NCBI GenBank assembly: GCA_017628755.1
Contig: JAGBYM010000041.1
Location: 1-43,567 of the forward strand
Direction: 5' to 3'
Source of the DNA: Clostridia bacterium
Lineage (GTDB): Bacteria > Bacillota > Clostridia > Oscillospirales > CAG-272
Length of the DNA stretch: 43,567 nucleotides
The first letter of the stretch is position 1, and each line of letters opens with the position of its first letter. The translations under genes were made by a program, and so were the position numbers. The notes beneath the pieces are model-generated. The model was not told where the DNA came from and did not search any database. It saw only the letters and a program-made list of their open reading frames with translations. Shown in pieces: positions 14,215 to 23,855 of the stretch.

Positions 14215-15276
14215 TTAGTCTTCATCCACCAGCAAAATTCTGCCCTTCACCGCGCCGGGGGTGAGGTAGAGCTCAAATGCATCCCAAGCCTTTGCGAGGG
14301 GGTACTTTGCGAAGACGAGTCCGTCGTCGTATTTGAGTCTGCCGTCGGCGAAGCAAGCGGCGGTGAGCTCCCATTCCTTGCCCGGGAAGGGTGCGGAATA
14401 GCTCATCCAGGAGCCGACAAGGCGGAATTCCTTGCGGTTGAGGTTCTCCCACATCTTGGGCGTGAAGGTCACGTCTGTGTGGGGAGTGCCGATGAAGCAT
14501 ACGTGCGCGCGGTTTGCCGCAAGCTCGAACGCCATCTTCATGGTTGCGGGACTGCCCGCGGTCTCGTAAACCGCGCCGAAGCCTGTGCCACCGGTGTAAG
14601 CCTGGACCTTTTCTGCAAAATCGGGATCGGTTGCGTTGAAGCCTTCGTCTGCGCCGAGCTTCTTTGCGAGCTCAAGTCTTTCGTCGAGGACGTCGATAAC
14701 GACAACCTTCTTCGCGCCGAAGATCTTTGCCCACTGCGCGGTGAAAAGACCGATGGTTCCGCCGCCGCAAACAGCAACGTACTCGCCGCCCGCGCACTCG
14801 TTGAGCAGCACGCCGTGGAGAGCTACGGTCGAGGGCTCAAACATTGCGCCCTGCTCGAAGGAAACGCTTTTATCGAACTTGATAGCGTTCTTCGCGGGGA
14901 TCGCTACGTACTGCGCAAAGCTTCCGTTTTCGCGCGAACCGATGAAGGAATAGTGCTTGCAGAGGGAGTAGTTGCCCTTCTGGCAGTCGCGGCACTTTCC
15001 GCAGGGCTTGAGGGGCGCGCCCGAAACGCGGTCGCCGATCTCGAAGCCTTCAACACCCTCACCGATCTCTGCGATCTCGCCCGAGAACTCGTGGCCGAGG
15101 ATGATGGGGAAAAAGTGCGCGCCGCCGTGAAGAACACGGGGAATATCCGAGCCGCAGATGCCGCTGGCACGGACGCGCACAAGCACCTCGCCCGCCTTCG
15201 GGGATGGCTTGTCGGTTTCTTTATACTGAAGGTCTCTGTCGCCGCAAAGCACGGCTGCCATCATTTTTTCGCTCAT
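14215..15276 (-). CDS. Zinc-dependent alcohol dehydrogenase, GatD-like (353 aa)
   Basis: A medium-chain dehydrogenase oxidising a sugar alcohol or sugar phosphate with NAD(P). The catalytic zinc site is CGSD (Cys41) and GHEFSG (His62, Glu63). The structural zinc site is Cys92, 95, 98 and 106. The Rossmann motif reads CGGGTIGLFTAQWAK. Segments SDIPRVLHGGAHFFPIILGH, SFIGSR and LVGSWMSYSAPFPGKEWE match galactitol-1-phosphate 5-dehydrogenase (GatD) unusually well, so a polyol phosphate is a reasonable substrate guess. It begins 26 bases after the GH2 glycosidase stop and is very likely co-transcribed. No galactitol phosphotransferase genes are in view, which weakens the exact substrate call. Confidence 0.85.
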   Translation of the reverse strand: MSEKMMAAVLCGDRDLQYKETDKPSPKAGEVLVRVRASGICGSDIPRVLHGGAHFFPIILGHEFSGEIAEIGEGVEGFEIGDRVSGAPLKPCGKCRDCQKGNYSLCKHYSFIGSRENGSFAQYVAIPAKNAIKFDKSVSFEQGAMFEPSTVALHGVLLNECAGGEYVAVCGGGTIGLFTAQWAKIFGAKKVVVIDVLDERLELAKKLGADEGFNATDPDFAEKVQAYTGGTGFGAVYETAGSPATMKMAFELAANRAHVCFIGTPHTDVTFTPKMWENLNRKEFRLVGSWMSYSAPFPGKEWELTAACFADGRLKYDDGLVFAKYPLAKAWDAFELYLTPGAVKGRILLVDED

Positions 15277-15302
15277 TTTATGTAACCTTTTCTTATCGAA
15301 TT

Positions 15303-17009
15303 TTATTCCTCACAAGCCGCTTTGCGCTGGAGGATTGCTTTGAAGATTGCGGGATCGAACTTGACCTCGCGGTTGTAGGTGTAAAGACCGTTGACCTCCT
15401 GCTCGACGTCGGTCAGCTGAGTGTAGCAGAGACCGCCGATAGCGGGGTTGTCGAGAAGAGCGTCGGTCAGACCGCGGAATCTCTCAATAAATTCCTCGCC
15501 CGTCTTCGGAGCGTTGCCGTAACCCCAGCCTGCTCCTTCGGGAGCCCAGCGGATTCCGCCGTACTCGGAAACGAAGGTGGTGGTGTAGCCGAAGTGGTTG
15601 CGCGGCATGCCCTGGAGAGTGCCGTTGACTCTCATATCCTCATATCTCGCGCGGAAGGTCTCGGGGTTCTGGTCGTAGTCGTGAACGTCCATGAAGTCGG
15701 AGACGTGGTGAACGTGAGTCCATCCCGATGTGTCGATGTAGGCACGGGTCGGGTCAAACGCGCGTGTGACGGCACCGAGCGCGCGGACGAAATCGGGATC
15801 CTGATTCTTCTGTGTCTCGTTGAGGGGACACCAGCCGATGATTGCGGGGTGGTTGAAATCGCGCTCGAGGCACTCAACCCATTCGGGGATGAAGTTTGCC
15901 CACGCGTCAGCGCGTGCGATATCAAGACCCCAGTTGCCGTGCTCGCCCCAAACGATGTAACCCTTCTTGTCACAATAGTAGAGGAAGCGGGGCTCGAAGA
16001 TCTTCTGATGAAGTCTTGCGCCGTCGAATCCGCAAGCCATCGAGCGGTCGATGTCGGCGATGAGCTCTTTTTCATCGGATGCGGTGTAGATGCCGTCGGG
16101 GTAGAAGCCCTGATCGAGAATGAGGCGCTGGAAGACGCACTTGCCGTTGAGGTAAAGGAATCCGTCCTTGACCTCGACAGATCTCATGCCGAAGTAGGTG
16201 TAAACAGTATCGTCGCCGAGAGCGATCGACATATCGTAAAGTCTGCCCTCGCCGATCTCCCAGAGGTTAACCTCGGAGAGCTTTACGGTGACGTAAGCCA
16301 TGCCGTTCGAGACTACGGCTTCAGCCATGCCGGTGGGTACCTGCTCGTAGCCGGTCTTGACAACGACTTTTTTGCCTTCTGCGGCAACCGCGCTGACAGC
16401 AACCGTAACGGTTCCGGCGTGGATGTCGGTGTAAACCTTGAAATTCTTTATGTAGGATGCGGGAACGCGCTCAAGCCATACGGTCTGCCAGATACCGGTG
16501 GTTCTGGTGTAGGAACAGCCGTGGGAGGCGTAGAGGGTGCTCTGCTTACCGCCGGGCTGATTTCCCGAGCGGATTACGTCGTCAGCGCAGACGGTGATGA
16601 TGTTTTCGCCCGCCTCGAGAGCGTCTGTAATATCGACGTTTATCGGAACGAAACCGCCAACGTGGTTGCAGACGTTTTTGCCGTTGACCCATACTTCGGT
16701 CTTATAGTCGCATGCGCCGATATGGAGGATGACGCGGTCGGAGCCACCAAACCAACCCTCGGGGAGGGTGACGGCGCGGCGGTACCATACGCACTCGCAG
16801 AAATCGGTATTGCCGAGACCCGAAAGCACGCTCTCGCGGCAGAAGGGGACGGTGATCTTCTGGTTAAGCGCGGCATCGGCATGGTAGAGCTTGCGTGCTC
16901 TGCCCGAGCGGCTGTAATCTTCGTGGAATTCCCATTCGCCGTTGAGATTGATCCAATCGGGACGGAAAAAATCAGGACGCGGATGTTCGGGACGCGGAAT
17001 GTTCATCAT
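15303..17009 (-). CDS. Glycoside hydrolase family 2 enzyme (568 aa)
   Basis: A retaining glycosidase of the beta-galactosidase/beta-glucuronidase family. Order of domains: sugar-binding jelly roll (about 15-180, with VWYRRAVTLPEGW, HIGACDYKTEVWVNGK and TGIWQTVWLE), immunoglobulin-like sandwich (about 185-280), and TIM barrel (about 285-560). The acid/base lies in GWCPLNE near residue 395 and the nucleophile in FVSEYGG near 480. There is no signal peptide, so it should act on an imported oligosaccharide in the cytoplasm. At 568 residues it is a compact member, lacking the C-terminal extensions of LacZ. It precedes the GatD-like dehydrogenase, suggesting one sugar-use operon. Specificity is not decidable by eye. 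Confidence 0.9.
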   Translation of the reverse strand: MMNIPRPEHPRPDFFRPDWINLNGEWEFHEDYSRSGRARKLYHADAALNQKITVPFCRESVLSGLGNTDFCECVWYRRAVTLPEGWFGGSDRVILHIGACDYKTEVWVNGKNVCNHVGGFVPINVDITDALEAGENIITVCADDVIRSGNQPGGKQSTLYASHGCSYTRTTGIWQTVWLERVPASYIKNFKVYTDIHAGTVTVAVSAVAAEGKKVVVKTGYEQVPTGMAEAVVSNGMAYVTVKLSEVNLWEIGEGRLYDMSIALGDDTVYTYFGMRSVEVKDGFLYLNGKCVFQRLILDQGFYPDGIYTASDEKELIADIDRSMACGFDGARLHQKIFEPRFLYYCDKKGYIVWGEHGNWGLDIARADAWANFIPEWVECLERDFNHPAIIGWCPLNETQKNQDPDFVRALGAVTRAFDPTRAYIDTSGWTHVHHVSDFMDVHDYDQNPETFRARYEDMRVNGTLQGMPRNHFGYTTTFVSEYGGIRWAPEGAGWGYGNAPKTGEEFIERFRGLTDALLDNPAIGGLCYTQLTDVEQEVNGLYTYNREVKFDPAIFKAILQRKAACEE

Positions 17010-17106
17010 AGTGTTTTCCTCGCTTTTTTATAAGAATAAGGATTGTTTTTATCCATTATATATAATACCAAATTTTCGGGCGTTTGTAAAGAGGTTTTTA
17101 GAAAAA

Positions 17107-17165
17107 TGCAAAATGATAAATGCAAAATGCAAAGAAAGTGCACTCTGCATTATGCATTTTGCACT
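17107..17165. repeat. TGCAAAA palindromic repeat in a divergent gap
   Basis: TGCAAAATGATAAATGCAAA-type sequence (17107-17132) faces GTGCACTCTGCATTATGC-type sequence (17139-17165). It lies between the divergent GH2 and ZIP genes, just upstream of the ZIP promoter. Confidence 0.7.
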
Positions 17166-17173
17166 CAAAATCA

Positions 17174-17203
17174 TTGACCTCACACGCCCCTTTATGCTAT
17201 AAT
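17174..17203 (+). promoter_or_regulatory. Promoter of the ZIP transporter gene
   Basis: TTGACC (17174-17179), 18 bases, TATAAT (17198-17203), 35 bases before the ATG. Close to consensus for the housekeeping sigma factor. Confidence 0.75.
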
Positions 17204-17238
17204 ATTATTGAGGGACTTCACCCGAAAGGAGACTCAAA

Positions 17239-17997
17239 ATGAAACTCGTACTACTGACGGCGCTGGGCGTCGGCGGAGCGACATTGCTCGGCGCGATTCT
17301 CGGCTTCGTATTCAAAAAACTTTCTCACCGGATCGGTGATATCATACTGTCCTTTGCGGCGGGCGTTATGCTTGCGGCTTCGATACTCGGACTTATCCTT
17401 CCGTCGCTTGAGCACGGCGGCGGCGCGGGCGCGCTTCCCGTCACCGTTGTTGGTATCTTCCTCGGCGCGCTGACGGTAAATATGCTAGACCGTCTCGTTC
17501 CGCATCTGCATAAGCTGAGCGGTGTCGAGCCCGAAAGCCACCCCGAGGGCGGAGGTAAGATCGATAAAATACTGCTTTTTGTGCTCGCTATAGCCATCCA
17601 TAATTTTCCCGAGGGTATTGCGGCGGGCGTGGGATTCGGCACTGGCGACGTGACCGACGGAATCATCATTGCCGCGGGAATTGCACTCCAGAACGTCCCC
17701 GAGGGCATGGTAATCATCGCTCCGATGCTCACGGCGGGCATAAGTCCGAAGCGAACCTTCCTCATTGCCGCCTCGACGGGTGCTGTCGAGGTCATCGGAA
17801 CGCTTATCGGATATTTTGCCGTCAGCATCTCGCAGGCAATCCTGCCCTTTGCGCTTGCCTTTGCGGGCGGAACGATGCTCTACGTAATCAGCGACGAGAT
17901 GATCCCCGAAACCCACTCGCACGGCAGTGAGCGCGGCGCAACCTACGCCCTCCTTATCGGCTTCTGTCTGATGCTGGCGATGGATGTGTTGATGTGA
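17239..17997 (+). CDS. ZIP family divalent-metal transporter (252 aa)
   Basis: A membrane carrier moving zinc or another divalent metal into the cytoplasm. About eight hydrophobic helices are seen. The two metal-site helices carry the family signatures: HNFPEGIAAGVGFG near residues 120-133 and ALQNVPEGMV near 150-159. A short hydrophilic loop with HxHKLSGVEPESHPEGG-like composition (about 91-107) lies between helices three and four. The start follows AAAGGAG. The gene stands alone with its own promoter. No Zur-type box is obvious upstream, though the palindrome at 17107-17165 is near. Confidence 0.9.
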   Translation: MKLVLLTALGVGGATLLGAILGFVFKKLSHRIGDIILSFAAGVMLAASILGLILPSLEHGGGAGALPVTVVGIFLGALTVNMLDRLVPHLHKLSGVEPESHPEGGGKIDKILLFVLAIAIHNFPEGIAAGVGFGTGDVTDGIIIAAGIALQNVPEGMVIIAPMLTAGISPKRTFLIAASTGAVEVIGTLIGYFAVSISQAILPFALAFAGGTMLYVISDEMIPETHSHGSERGATYALLIGFCLMLAMDVLM

Positions 17998-17998
17998 G

Positions 17999-18266
17999 TG
18001 GACAGTGTACAGTGGACAGTGGACAGTGGAGAGAAAGATGCGGAGTTTGATCTGTAATTTTGTTTAGTGCGTTTATAATTTTGTAGGGCATGATAATATA
18101 ATAATAATTAAATAAGTAAAAGATCTCGGATATTTTGAAGCTTTGTGAACTTCTCAATATCCGAGATTCTTTATTTATTAAATTATCTGAATTGCAAAGG
18201 AACGATAACAAATATTAAATTATCATTCGCATCTTTCTGTTGACTGTCCACTAACCACTGTTCACT
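17999..18266. repeat. GTGGACA-bounded inverted-repeat element, copy 1
   Basis: A 268-base unit between convergent genes. GTGGACAGTGTACAGTGG repeats and AAAGATGCGG open it. ATTAAATTATCATTCGCATC and TTTCTGTTGACTGTCCACTAAC close it. A 27-base stretch (18214-18240) is identical to 33421-33447. The right arm covers the ftsH stop codon at 18262. Confidence 0.8.
18123..18167. terminator. Terminator hairpin inside repeat element 1
   Basis: A 12-bp stem ATCTCGGATATT (18123-18134 with 18156-18167) has a second small GAAG/CTTC pairing inside. It is followed by TCTTTATTTATT on the plus strand and CTTTTACTTATTT on the minus strand, so it can end both facing transcripts. Confidence 0.7.
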
Positions 18267-20283
18267 TAGTATCGTTTTTGTCCGTCTTCGTTTCGGCAGT
18301 ATCTTTCTTGTCGTCCTCAAAGATTCTCTCAAGGATCTCGCGCTGGCGTTTTGCCTCTTCCTCTGCCTCGCGCTTTTCCTGCTCGCGGCGGCGTGCGTTG
18401 GCTTCCTCGCTCTTGCGCTTCTTCTCGGCTGCGATCTCTTCGAGTGCCTCTACGGTGGGCTCTTCAGCCTCCATTGCGCACTTGAACTGGTCGCCGTCCA
18501 TGATCTCATGAGTGAAGAGATATTCTGCAACGAATTCGAGCTTCGATGCGTTCTCTGTGAGAAGCTTCTTTGCTACTTCGTAAGCCTCGGTGACGATCTT
18601 GTGGATCTCGGCGTCGATCTTTGCGGCTGTTGTGCCCGAGTAATCCTGACGGGAGGAGAAATCTCTGCCAAGGAATACGTCGCCGCCGCCCTGACCGTAG
18701 CGGATGGGTCCGAGCTCATCCGACATACCGAGCTGAGTTACCATCTTGCGCGCGATATTGGTGGCGCGCTCGATGTCATTCGATGCACCGCCCGAGAAAT
18801 CACCGAAGGTGAGAACCTCTGCGGCGCGGCCTGCCAGAAGAACGCTGATCTCTTCCTTGAGCTCCTCGCGGTACTCGCTCTGCTTATCCTCCTGGGGAAC
18901 GTTGAGGGTGTAGCCGAGGGCGCGGCCCGCGGGAATGATCGAGATCTGGTGTACGGGATCGGGAGTGGGAAGGAGATAGGATACGAGAGCGTGACCTGCC
19001 TCGTGGTATGCGGTCTTGCGAAGCTCCTTGGGGTTGCGCTTCATGGACTTCTTCTGAGGACCTGCAATAACCTTGATGAAGGAATCTTCGATATCCTCCA
19101 TACCGATCAGCGACTTACCTCTGCGTACTGCAAGGAGAGCCGCCTCGTTAAGAAGATTCTGGAGGTCTGCGCCGGTGAAGCCCGCGGTGGTCTGCGCGAT
19201 ACGCTCAAAGTTAACGTCGTCTTCAAACTTCTTGCCGCGTGCGTGAACGTGAAGGATCTCCTCACGTCCCTTGATGTCGGGATAGTTTACCGTGATCTGT
19301 CTGTCGAAACGTCCGGGACGGAGAAGAGCGGGGTCGAGGATGTCGGGACGGTTTGTTGCCGCCATAACGATGATGCCCTCGTGCGCGCCGAAGCCGTCCA
19401 TCTCAACGAGAAGCTGGTTGAGGGTCTGCTCGCGCTCGTCGTGTCCGCCGCCGAGACCCGCGCCTCTGTGGCGTCCGACTGCGTCGATCTCGTCGATGAA
19501 GACGATGGATGCGGGAGCCTTGCGGGCGGTCTCAAAGAGATCGCGCACACGAGACGCGCCGACACCGACGTACATTTCAACGAAATCCGAACCCGAGATC
19601 GAGAAGAAGGGAACGTCAGCCTCGCCTGCAACAGCCTTCGCAAGCAGGGTCTTACCCGTGCCGGGAGGGCCCATCAGCAGAACGCCGTGGGGGATCTTTG
19701 CGCCGAGACGGGCGAATTTTTCGGGATTTTTGAGGAATTCAACAATTTCCTGAAGCTCTTCCTTTTCCTCCTGCGCACCTGCAACGTCGGAGAAGAGTAC
19801 CTTCTGCTTGGTGTCGGCGGGAGTTTTTACGCGAGCCTTTGCGAAATTGCCGGGTTTGCCGTTCTTGCCGCCGATCTGACCCATCATAAAGAACCAGAGT
19901 ACGGCGAAGAGAATGATCATTCCAACGTAGGGAAGGATCGATACCCACCAGGGCCATACGGTGGCGGGCTCGTATTCATACGCGGTGATAATGCCTGCGG
20001 CATGCTGTTCTGCAATGAGGTCTCCGAGATCCTCACGGAAGAACGAGATGCTTGCAAGGCGATAGGTAACTGTCTTATCGTCCTGCAGCTTGAGCTGAAT
20101 GAGGCCTTCGTTATCAATAAAGAATTCCTTGACCTCTTCTTTTTCAAAGTGAGCAACTACGTCGCTGTACTGCGTTGCCTTCTGACCCGCTCCCATAAAG
20201 AGGGATGAGAGCATGACGATCAGAACGCCGACGACCAGCACGTAGATCAGTATTGTGCGAAGATTGCCTGAGCGTTTGTTCAT
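18262..20283 (-). CDS. ftsH: ATP-dependent zinc metalloprotease FtsH (673 aa)
   Basis: Membrane-anchored AAA+ protease degrading misassembled membrane proteins and short-lived regulators. Helix 1 is residues 10-30, an extracytoplasmic domain follows, and helix 2 is about 111-134. The AAA module has Walker A GPPGTGKT (205-212), Walker [13 protein letters not shown] and the second region of homology ending [11 protein letters not shown]. The zinc site is HEAGH. The last 60 residues are a charged coiled-coil tail rich in Glu, Lys and Arg, longer than in many FtsH proteins. The ATG at 20283 is preferred because [14 protein letters not shown] opens the family. Two upstream in-frame starts add non-conserved sequence. 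It follows hpt and tilS, the common Bacillota order. Confidence 0.96.
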   Translation of the reverse strand: MNKRSGNLRTILIYVLVVGVLIVMLSSLFMGAGQKATQYSDVVAHFEKEEVKEFFIDNEGLIQLKLQDDKTVTYRLASISFFREDLGDLIAEQHAAGIITAYEYEPATVWPWWVSILPYVGMIILFAVLWFFMMGQIGGKNGKPGNFAKARVKTPADTKQKVLFSDVAGAQEEKEELQEIVEFLKNPEKFARLGAKIPHGVLLMGPPGTGKTLLAKAVAGEADVPFFSISGSDFVEMYVGVGASRVRDLFETARKAPASIVFIDEIDAVGRHRGAGLGGGHDEREQTLNQLLVEMDGFGAHEGIIVMAATNRPDILDPALLRPGRFDRQITVNYPDIKGREEILHVHARGKKFEDDVNFERIAQTTAGFTGADLQNLLNEAALLAVRRGKSLIGMEDIEDSFIKVIAGPQKKSMKRNPKELRKTAYHEAGHALVSYLLPTPDPVHQISIIPAGRALGYTLNVPQEDKQSEYREELKEEISVLLAGRAAEVLTFGDFSGGASNDIERATNIARKMVTQLGMSDELGPIRYGQGGGDVFLGRDFSSRQDYSGTTAAKIDAEIHKIVTEAYEVAKKLLTENASKLEFVAEYLFTHEIMDGDQFKCAMEAEEPTVEALEEIAAEKKRKSEEANARRREQEKREAEEEAKRQREILERIFEDDKKDTAETKTDKNDTK

Positions 20284-20450
20284 TGGGATATGGTGCCTTT
20301 CTAAATTATAGCCGAAGGGAGTCGAATTCATAAGGTTTTCATCGGTAAATATCCGCATATACTGCGTCTATCCAAATATTTGCTCGATGAAAACTGCTTC
20401 ACACTCTCCGGCGAATAAATTTTTGATGGATTTTGGTGGGATTTAGCGAA

Positions 20451-20468
20451 GCAAGGTATTAACCTTGC
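20451..20468. other. Small hairpin between hpt and ftsH
   Basis: GCAAGGT/ACCTTGC with loop ATTA, inside a 260-base gap between hpt and ftsH. No U-tract follows on the minus strand, so read-through into ftsH seems possible. Confidence 0.4.
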
Positions 20469-20543
20469 GAGATATATCACGCCGAAAGACGCGAAAATTT
20501 ATCGCCGCAGAGCTTATGGGTTTGGCTCTCTTCGGCTATATAT

Positions 20544-21092
20544 TCATTCCGAATAGACTTCTTCTTTGAGAACCCCGATGAAGGGAAGGGTGCGGTATTT
20601 TTCGTCGTAGTCAAGACCGTAGCCGACAACAAATTCGTCGGGGATGACACGGCCGACGTAATCGGGAGTGAAATCAACGACACGGCGGTCGGGCTTATCG
20701 AGCATTGTGCAGGTCTTTACGCTGCGCGCGCCCGTCAGCTTGAGGTAGTCGACGAGGTAGGAGAGGGTGCGTCCGCTGTCGATGATATCCTCGATAACGA
20801 TGACGTCGAGGTTTGCCATGTCTGCGCGGTGAAGGTCGAGCATGATGTTGATCTTGCCCGAGCTGGCAGTTCCGCTTCCGTAAGAGGAAACCTTCATAAA
20901 GTCGATCTCAACAGGGCGTTCGATCTTTTTCATCAGGTCGCCCATGAAAACGACGCTTCCCTTGAGGATGCAAAGGAGAAGGAGTCCCTTGGAGCGATCG
21001 GGATAGTCGCGGTCGATCTCGGCTGCAATGCGCGAGACTGTGGAGTCTATTTCTTCTTCGGATACGAGAATGTATTTGATGTCGTTCTTCAT
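20544..21092 (-). CDS. hpt: Hypoxanthine phosphoribosyltransferase (182 aa)
   Basis: Salvages hypoxanthine and guanine to IMP and GMP with phosphoribosyl pyrophosphate. The signature VIVIEDIIDSGRTLSYL binds the ribose phosphate, CILKGSVVFMGDL contains the pyrophosphate loop, and DYVGRVIPDEFVVGYGLDY stacks the base. Length is standard. The ATG at 21092 follows CAGGAG. An ORF extension to 21254 reads into tilS in another frame and is rejected. It lies 25 bases after the tilS stop, and tilS-hpt-ftsH is a conserved Bacillota cluster. Confidence 0.96.
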   Translation of the reverse strand: MKNDIKYILVSEEEIDSTVSRIAAEIDRDYPDRSKGLLLLCILKGSVVFMGDLMKKIERPVEIDFMKVSSYGSGTASSGKINIMLDLHRADMANLDVIVIEDIIDSGRTLSYLVDYLKLTGARSVKTCTMLDKPDRRVVDFTPDYVGRVIPDEFVVGYGLDYDEKYRTLPFIGVLKEEVYSE

Positions 21093-21117
21093 GAGTTTTC
21101 TCCTGTTTTCTTCATTA

Positions 21118-22440
21118 TTATATATTATGCATTTTTTCTGCCAAGTAGCAGATCGTGTGAGAGCTTCCACGGAAGGAATCGGATACGCCGAGATATGGAA
21201 CCCATACGATCTCGTCATCAAGGCAGATAACGGGCAGAGCGCGTCTTTCTTCAAGCGAAAGATGCGGCAGTTTTTCCGAGATCAGCTTTTTGAGGCTCTT
21301 GTGCATACCGCCGATGAGGATGCGGTCGCCCTCGCGGCGCGGACGCGCGTATATCTTTCCTTTTATTCTATCAAGATTAATGAGCGCGGATGTTGATAAT
21401 TTGTAAACTTGTGCGGAATCATTTGTCAATTCGCCGCTAACAAGCATCAACTTTCCGTGTGGAAGTTCATTTTCGCCCAAATCAAGGTCGATCGGCTCAT
21501 AATCGGGGTAGGTTGCTCTCTTTTTTTCTCTCGTGTCGCTGAGGAAAACTATCCTTCCGCCGCGGCATTCGGCTCTGACCGATCCGGGGAGTGAGAGCGA
21601 TCCCGTGCCCTTCTTTGCCATTTCGATCATCTTTTCGATATGGACGGCTTCGGGCGAAGCACCCGCGCGGTGCGCGGCGATTGCGAGAGCGCGCGACGTG
21701 ATTGGGTAAGGGATCGAGGAAATATCCGAGAGAAGCAGAGTTTCCGTGAATCTTTCCGCCTCGCGGTCGAGGAAGGAGGAGTCAAGACGCTCGGATTCCG
21801 TGAACCTTGCGAAAGCCGAAAGAAATTCGGGATTTATCGCCTCAAGCTCGGGCAGAATATTCTGCCTGATGCGGTTGCGGGGATAGGAGACGTCGGCGTT
21901 TGTGCTGTCGGTCACGAAATCAAAGGAATTTTCATGGCAAAACGCGACGATATCCTTCTTTTTGCATCCGAGCAGAGGTCTTTCGGCAACTCCGTACGCA
22001 AGTGCACGTATCGGCGCGATTCCGCATGCACCCGAAGGAGAACATCCGCGGACGAGCGAGAGGATGAGTGCCTCCGCGTTATCGTCGGCATTGTGCGCGG
22101 TCAGAAGCACGGGTATGCTTTTTTCGCGCATAATTTCCTCAAAAAAGGAGTATCTTACGTCTCTTGCCGCTTCCTCAAGGCTTTTGCCCTGCTCTTTTGC
22201 AAGCGCGGGGACGTCACGGCGGAGCAAATGAAAATCCACGCCGTTCTCACGGCAAAGATTGCGGCAGAATTCCTCATCGCGGTCGGCTTCATCGCCTCTG
22301 ATGCCGTGGTTGATGTGCGCGGCGGAAAATCTGTAACCGCCATCCTTCAGCAGATGAAAGAGACAGACCGAATCCGCACCGCCCGAAAGACCGAGCAAAT
22401 AGCTCTTTTCCCGATCGAGCGAGAGAGTGATTTCTTTCAT
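21118..22440 (-). CDS. tilS: tRNA(Ile)-lysidine synthase TilS (440 aa)
   Basis: Joins lysine to cytidine 34 of the CAU-anticodon isoleucine tRNA, making it read AUA. The PP-loop SGGADS is at residues 19-24. AAHINHGIRGDEADRDEEFCRNLC, TAHNADDNAEALILSLVRG and NADVSYPRNRIRQNILPEL are the family segments. A C-terminal TilS domain follows, with LKKLISEKLPHLSLEERRALPVI. Length is normal. It begins six bases after the dnaB stop, and its ribosome binding site is weak, so it may depend on dnaB translation. Confidence 0.96.
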   Translation of the reverse strand: MKEITLSLDREKSYLLGLSGGADSVCLFHLLKDGGYRFSAAHINHGIRGDEADRDEEFCRNLCRENGVDFHLLRRDVPALAKEQGKSLEEAARDVRYSFFEEIMREKSIPVLLTAHNADDNAEALILSLVRGCSPSGACGIAPIRALAYGVAERPLLGCKKKDIVAFCHENSFDFVTDSTNADVSYPRNRIRQNILPELEAINPEFLSAFARFTESERLDSSFLDREAERFTETLLLSDISSIPYPITSRALAIAAHRAGASPEAVHIEKMIEMAKKGTGSLSLPGSVRAECRGGRIVFLSDTREKKRATYPDYEPIDLDLGENELPHGKLMLVSGELTNDSAQVYKLSTSALINLDRIKGKIYARPRREGDRILIGGMHKSLKKLISEKLPHLSLEERRALPVICLDDEIVWVPYLGVSDSFRGSSHTICYLAEKMHNI

Positions 22441-22446
22441 GATATT

Positions 22447-23850
22447 TTACATTCCCGCGGGGGGAGCTGCGGGAGGCGGAGCACCGTAATCGGGGGGCGC
22501 ATCGTCTCCGCGGTTTTCTTCAATTGAATAGAAGGTGGTGTAGCGTCCGATCCAGTGCATCTTGACCGTACCGGTCGAGCCGTGACGGTTCTTTGCAACG
22601 ATGATCTCGGCAACGGGTGCCTTGGTGACGTCGATCTTATCCTTTGCCTCGGCGTCCATATAGTATTCATCACGGTAGATGAAGATAACGGTATCGGCGT
22701 CCTGCTCGATAGATCCCGATTCACGAAGGTCGGAGAGCATAGGTCGCTTCGATGTACGTCCCTCGGTTCCTCGCGAGAGCTGGGAACAGCAGATTACGGG
22801 AACGTGGAGCTCTTTTGCAAGGAGCTTTAAGTTACGCGAGATGTCGGCAACCTCCTGAACACGGTTGTCTGTGTGCTTATCGCCCTGCATAAGCTGGAGA
22901 TAGTCGATAACAACAAGACCGATCTTGCCCTCGCGGCGGAGCTTTGCCTTCATTCCCGAGACGGTGATGTTCGGAGTGTCGTCGATGAGGACGTTTACGC
23001 CCGCAAGGTCAACAACCGAGTTTGCGAGCTTCTGCCAGTCCTGCTGACTGAGGCGTCCGGTTCGCATATTGTAGCTGTCTACCATTGCGTAGGACGAGAG
23101 CATACGCTGAACGAGCTGCTCGGACGACATTTCGAGAGAGAAGATTGCAACCTTCTCCTTTGTTCTTCTCGCGTAATTGAGCGCGATATTAAGACAGAAC
23201 GAGGTCTTGCCCATACCGGGACGCGCGCCGACGAGAACCAGGTCACTCTGTCCGATGCCGGCAAGAGTGGTGTCAAGGTCGCTGTAGCCCGTCTGGATTC
23301 CGTCAAAGGCGTTGGGATCGTCATAAAGGATCGAAAGGTTGCGGAAGATGACTTCGAGCATCGAGGTCATTGTTACAAATCCGCGGCTGTCGCGTCCCAT
23401 TGCGATCTCGGACATCTGCGATGCGGCGTATTCGATCAGCTCGCCCACGTTTTCCTGCTCGGAGTAGGCGCGTTCGCTGATTTTACCGCAGGTCTCGATA
23501 AGACGGCGCAGAATGCTCTTTTCAAGAACGATTCGGGCATAGTCCTTGATGTTGAGAGCGTTCGGAACGGCGTCTGCGAGTGTGCGGAGGTAGATCTCCG
23601 CCTCTTCGCGGTTATATACCTTTTCCTTTTCGAGCTCGTCAAGAAGAGTGACGTGGTCGATGTCGCGGCTGAGAAGCGAAAGCTGCTTCATAGCGGTGTA
23701 GATCTGGCGGTGTTCGGAAAGATGGAAGTCCTCCGCGCGCACCGTATCCGAGATCTGCGTCAGCGCGGGCGGGTCGATGAGGATCGATCCGAGAAGCGCC
23801 TGCTCCGCGAGCATGGAAAACGGCATTTTTTTGATAATGTCAGAATTCAT
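22447..23850 (-). CDS. dnaB: Replicative DNA helicase DnaB (467 aa)
   Basis: Hexameric helicase that unwinds the replication fork. The N-terminal primase-interacting domain begins PFSMLAEQALLGSILIDP. The RecA-like domain has Walker A GARPGMGKTSFCLNIA, VAIFSLEMSSEQLVQRML, Walker B LVVIDYLQLM and SQLSRGTEGRTSKRPMLSDLRESGSIEQDAD. The C-terminus is unusual only in ending with a Pro/Ala-rich PPPAAPPAGM. It starts five bases after rplI, giving rplI-dnaB in the direction of transcription. Confidence 0.97.
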   Translation of the reverse strand: MNSDIIKKMPFSMLAEQALLGSILIDPPALTQISDTVRAEDFHLSEHRQIYTAMKQLSLLSRDIDHVTLLDELEKEKVYNREEAEIYLRTLADAVPNALNIKDYARIVLEKSILRRLIETCGKISERAYSEQENVGELIEYAASQMSEIAMGRDSRGFVTMTSMLEVIFRNLSILYDDPNAFDGIQTGYSDLDTTLAGIGQSDLVLVGARPGMGKTSFCLNIALNYARRTKEKVAIFSLEMSSEQLVQRMLSSYAMVDSYNMRTGRLSQQDWQKLANSVVDLAGVNVLIDDTPNITVSGMKAKLRREGKIGLVVIDYLQLMQGDKHTDNRVQEVADISRNLKLLAKELHVPVICCSQLSRGTEGRTSKRPMLSDLRESGSIEQDADTVIFIYRDEYYMDAEAKDKIDVTKAPVAEIIVAKNRHGSTGTVKMHWIGRYTTFYSIEENRGDDAPPDYGAPPPAAPPAGM

Positions 23851-23855
23851 TTCTA

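Noticed and set aside
15204..17033. 609-residue plus-strand ORF opposite the GH2 gene
   Set aside because: Antisense shadow. The GH2 frame has both catalytic glutamates and a good start.
17999..18032. Possible CRISPR array in the GTGGACA repeats
   Set aside because: The units are 7-10 bases with no unique spacers and no cas genes nearby. They are simple tandem repeats forming element arms.
18508..20208. 566-residue plus-strand ORF opposite ftsH
   Set aside because: Antisense frame kept open by the codon bias of ftsH. The minus-strand frame has every FtsH motif.
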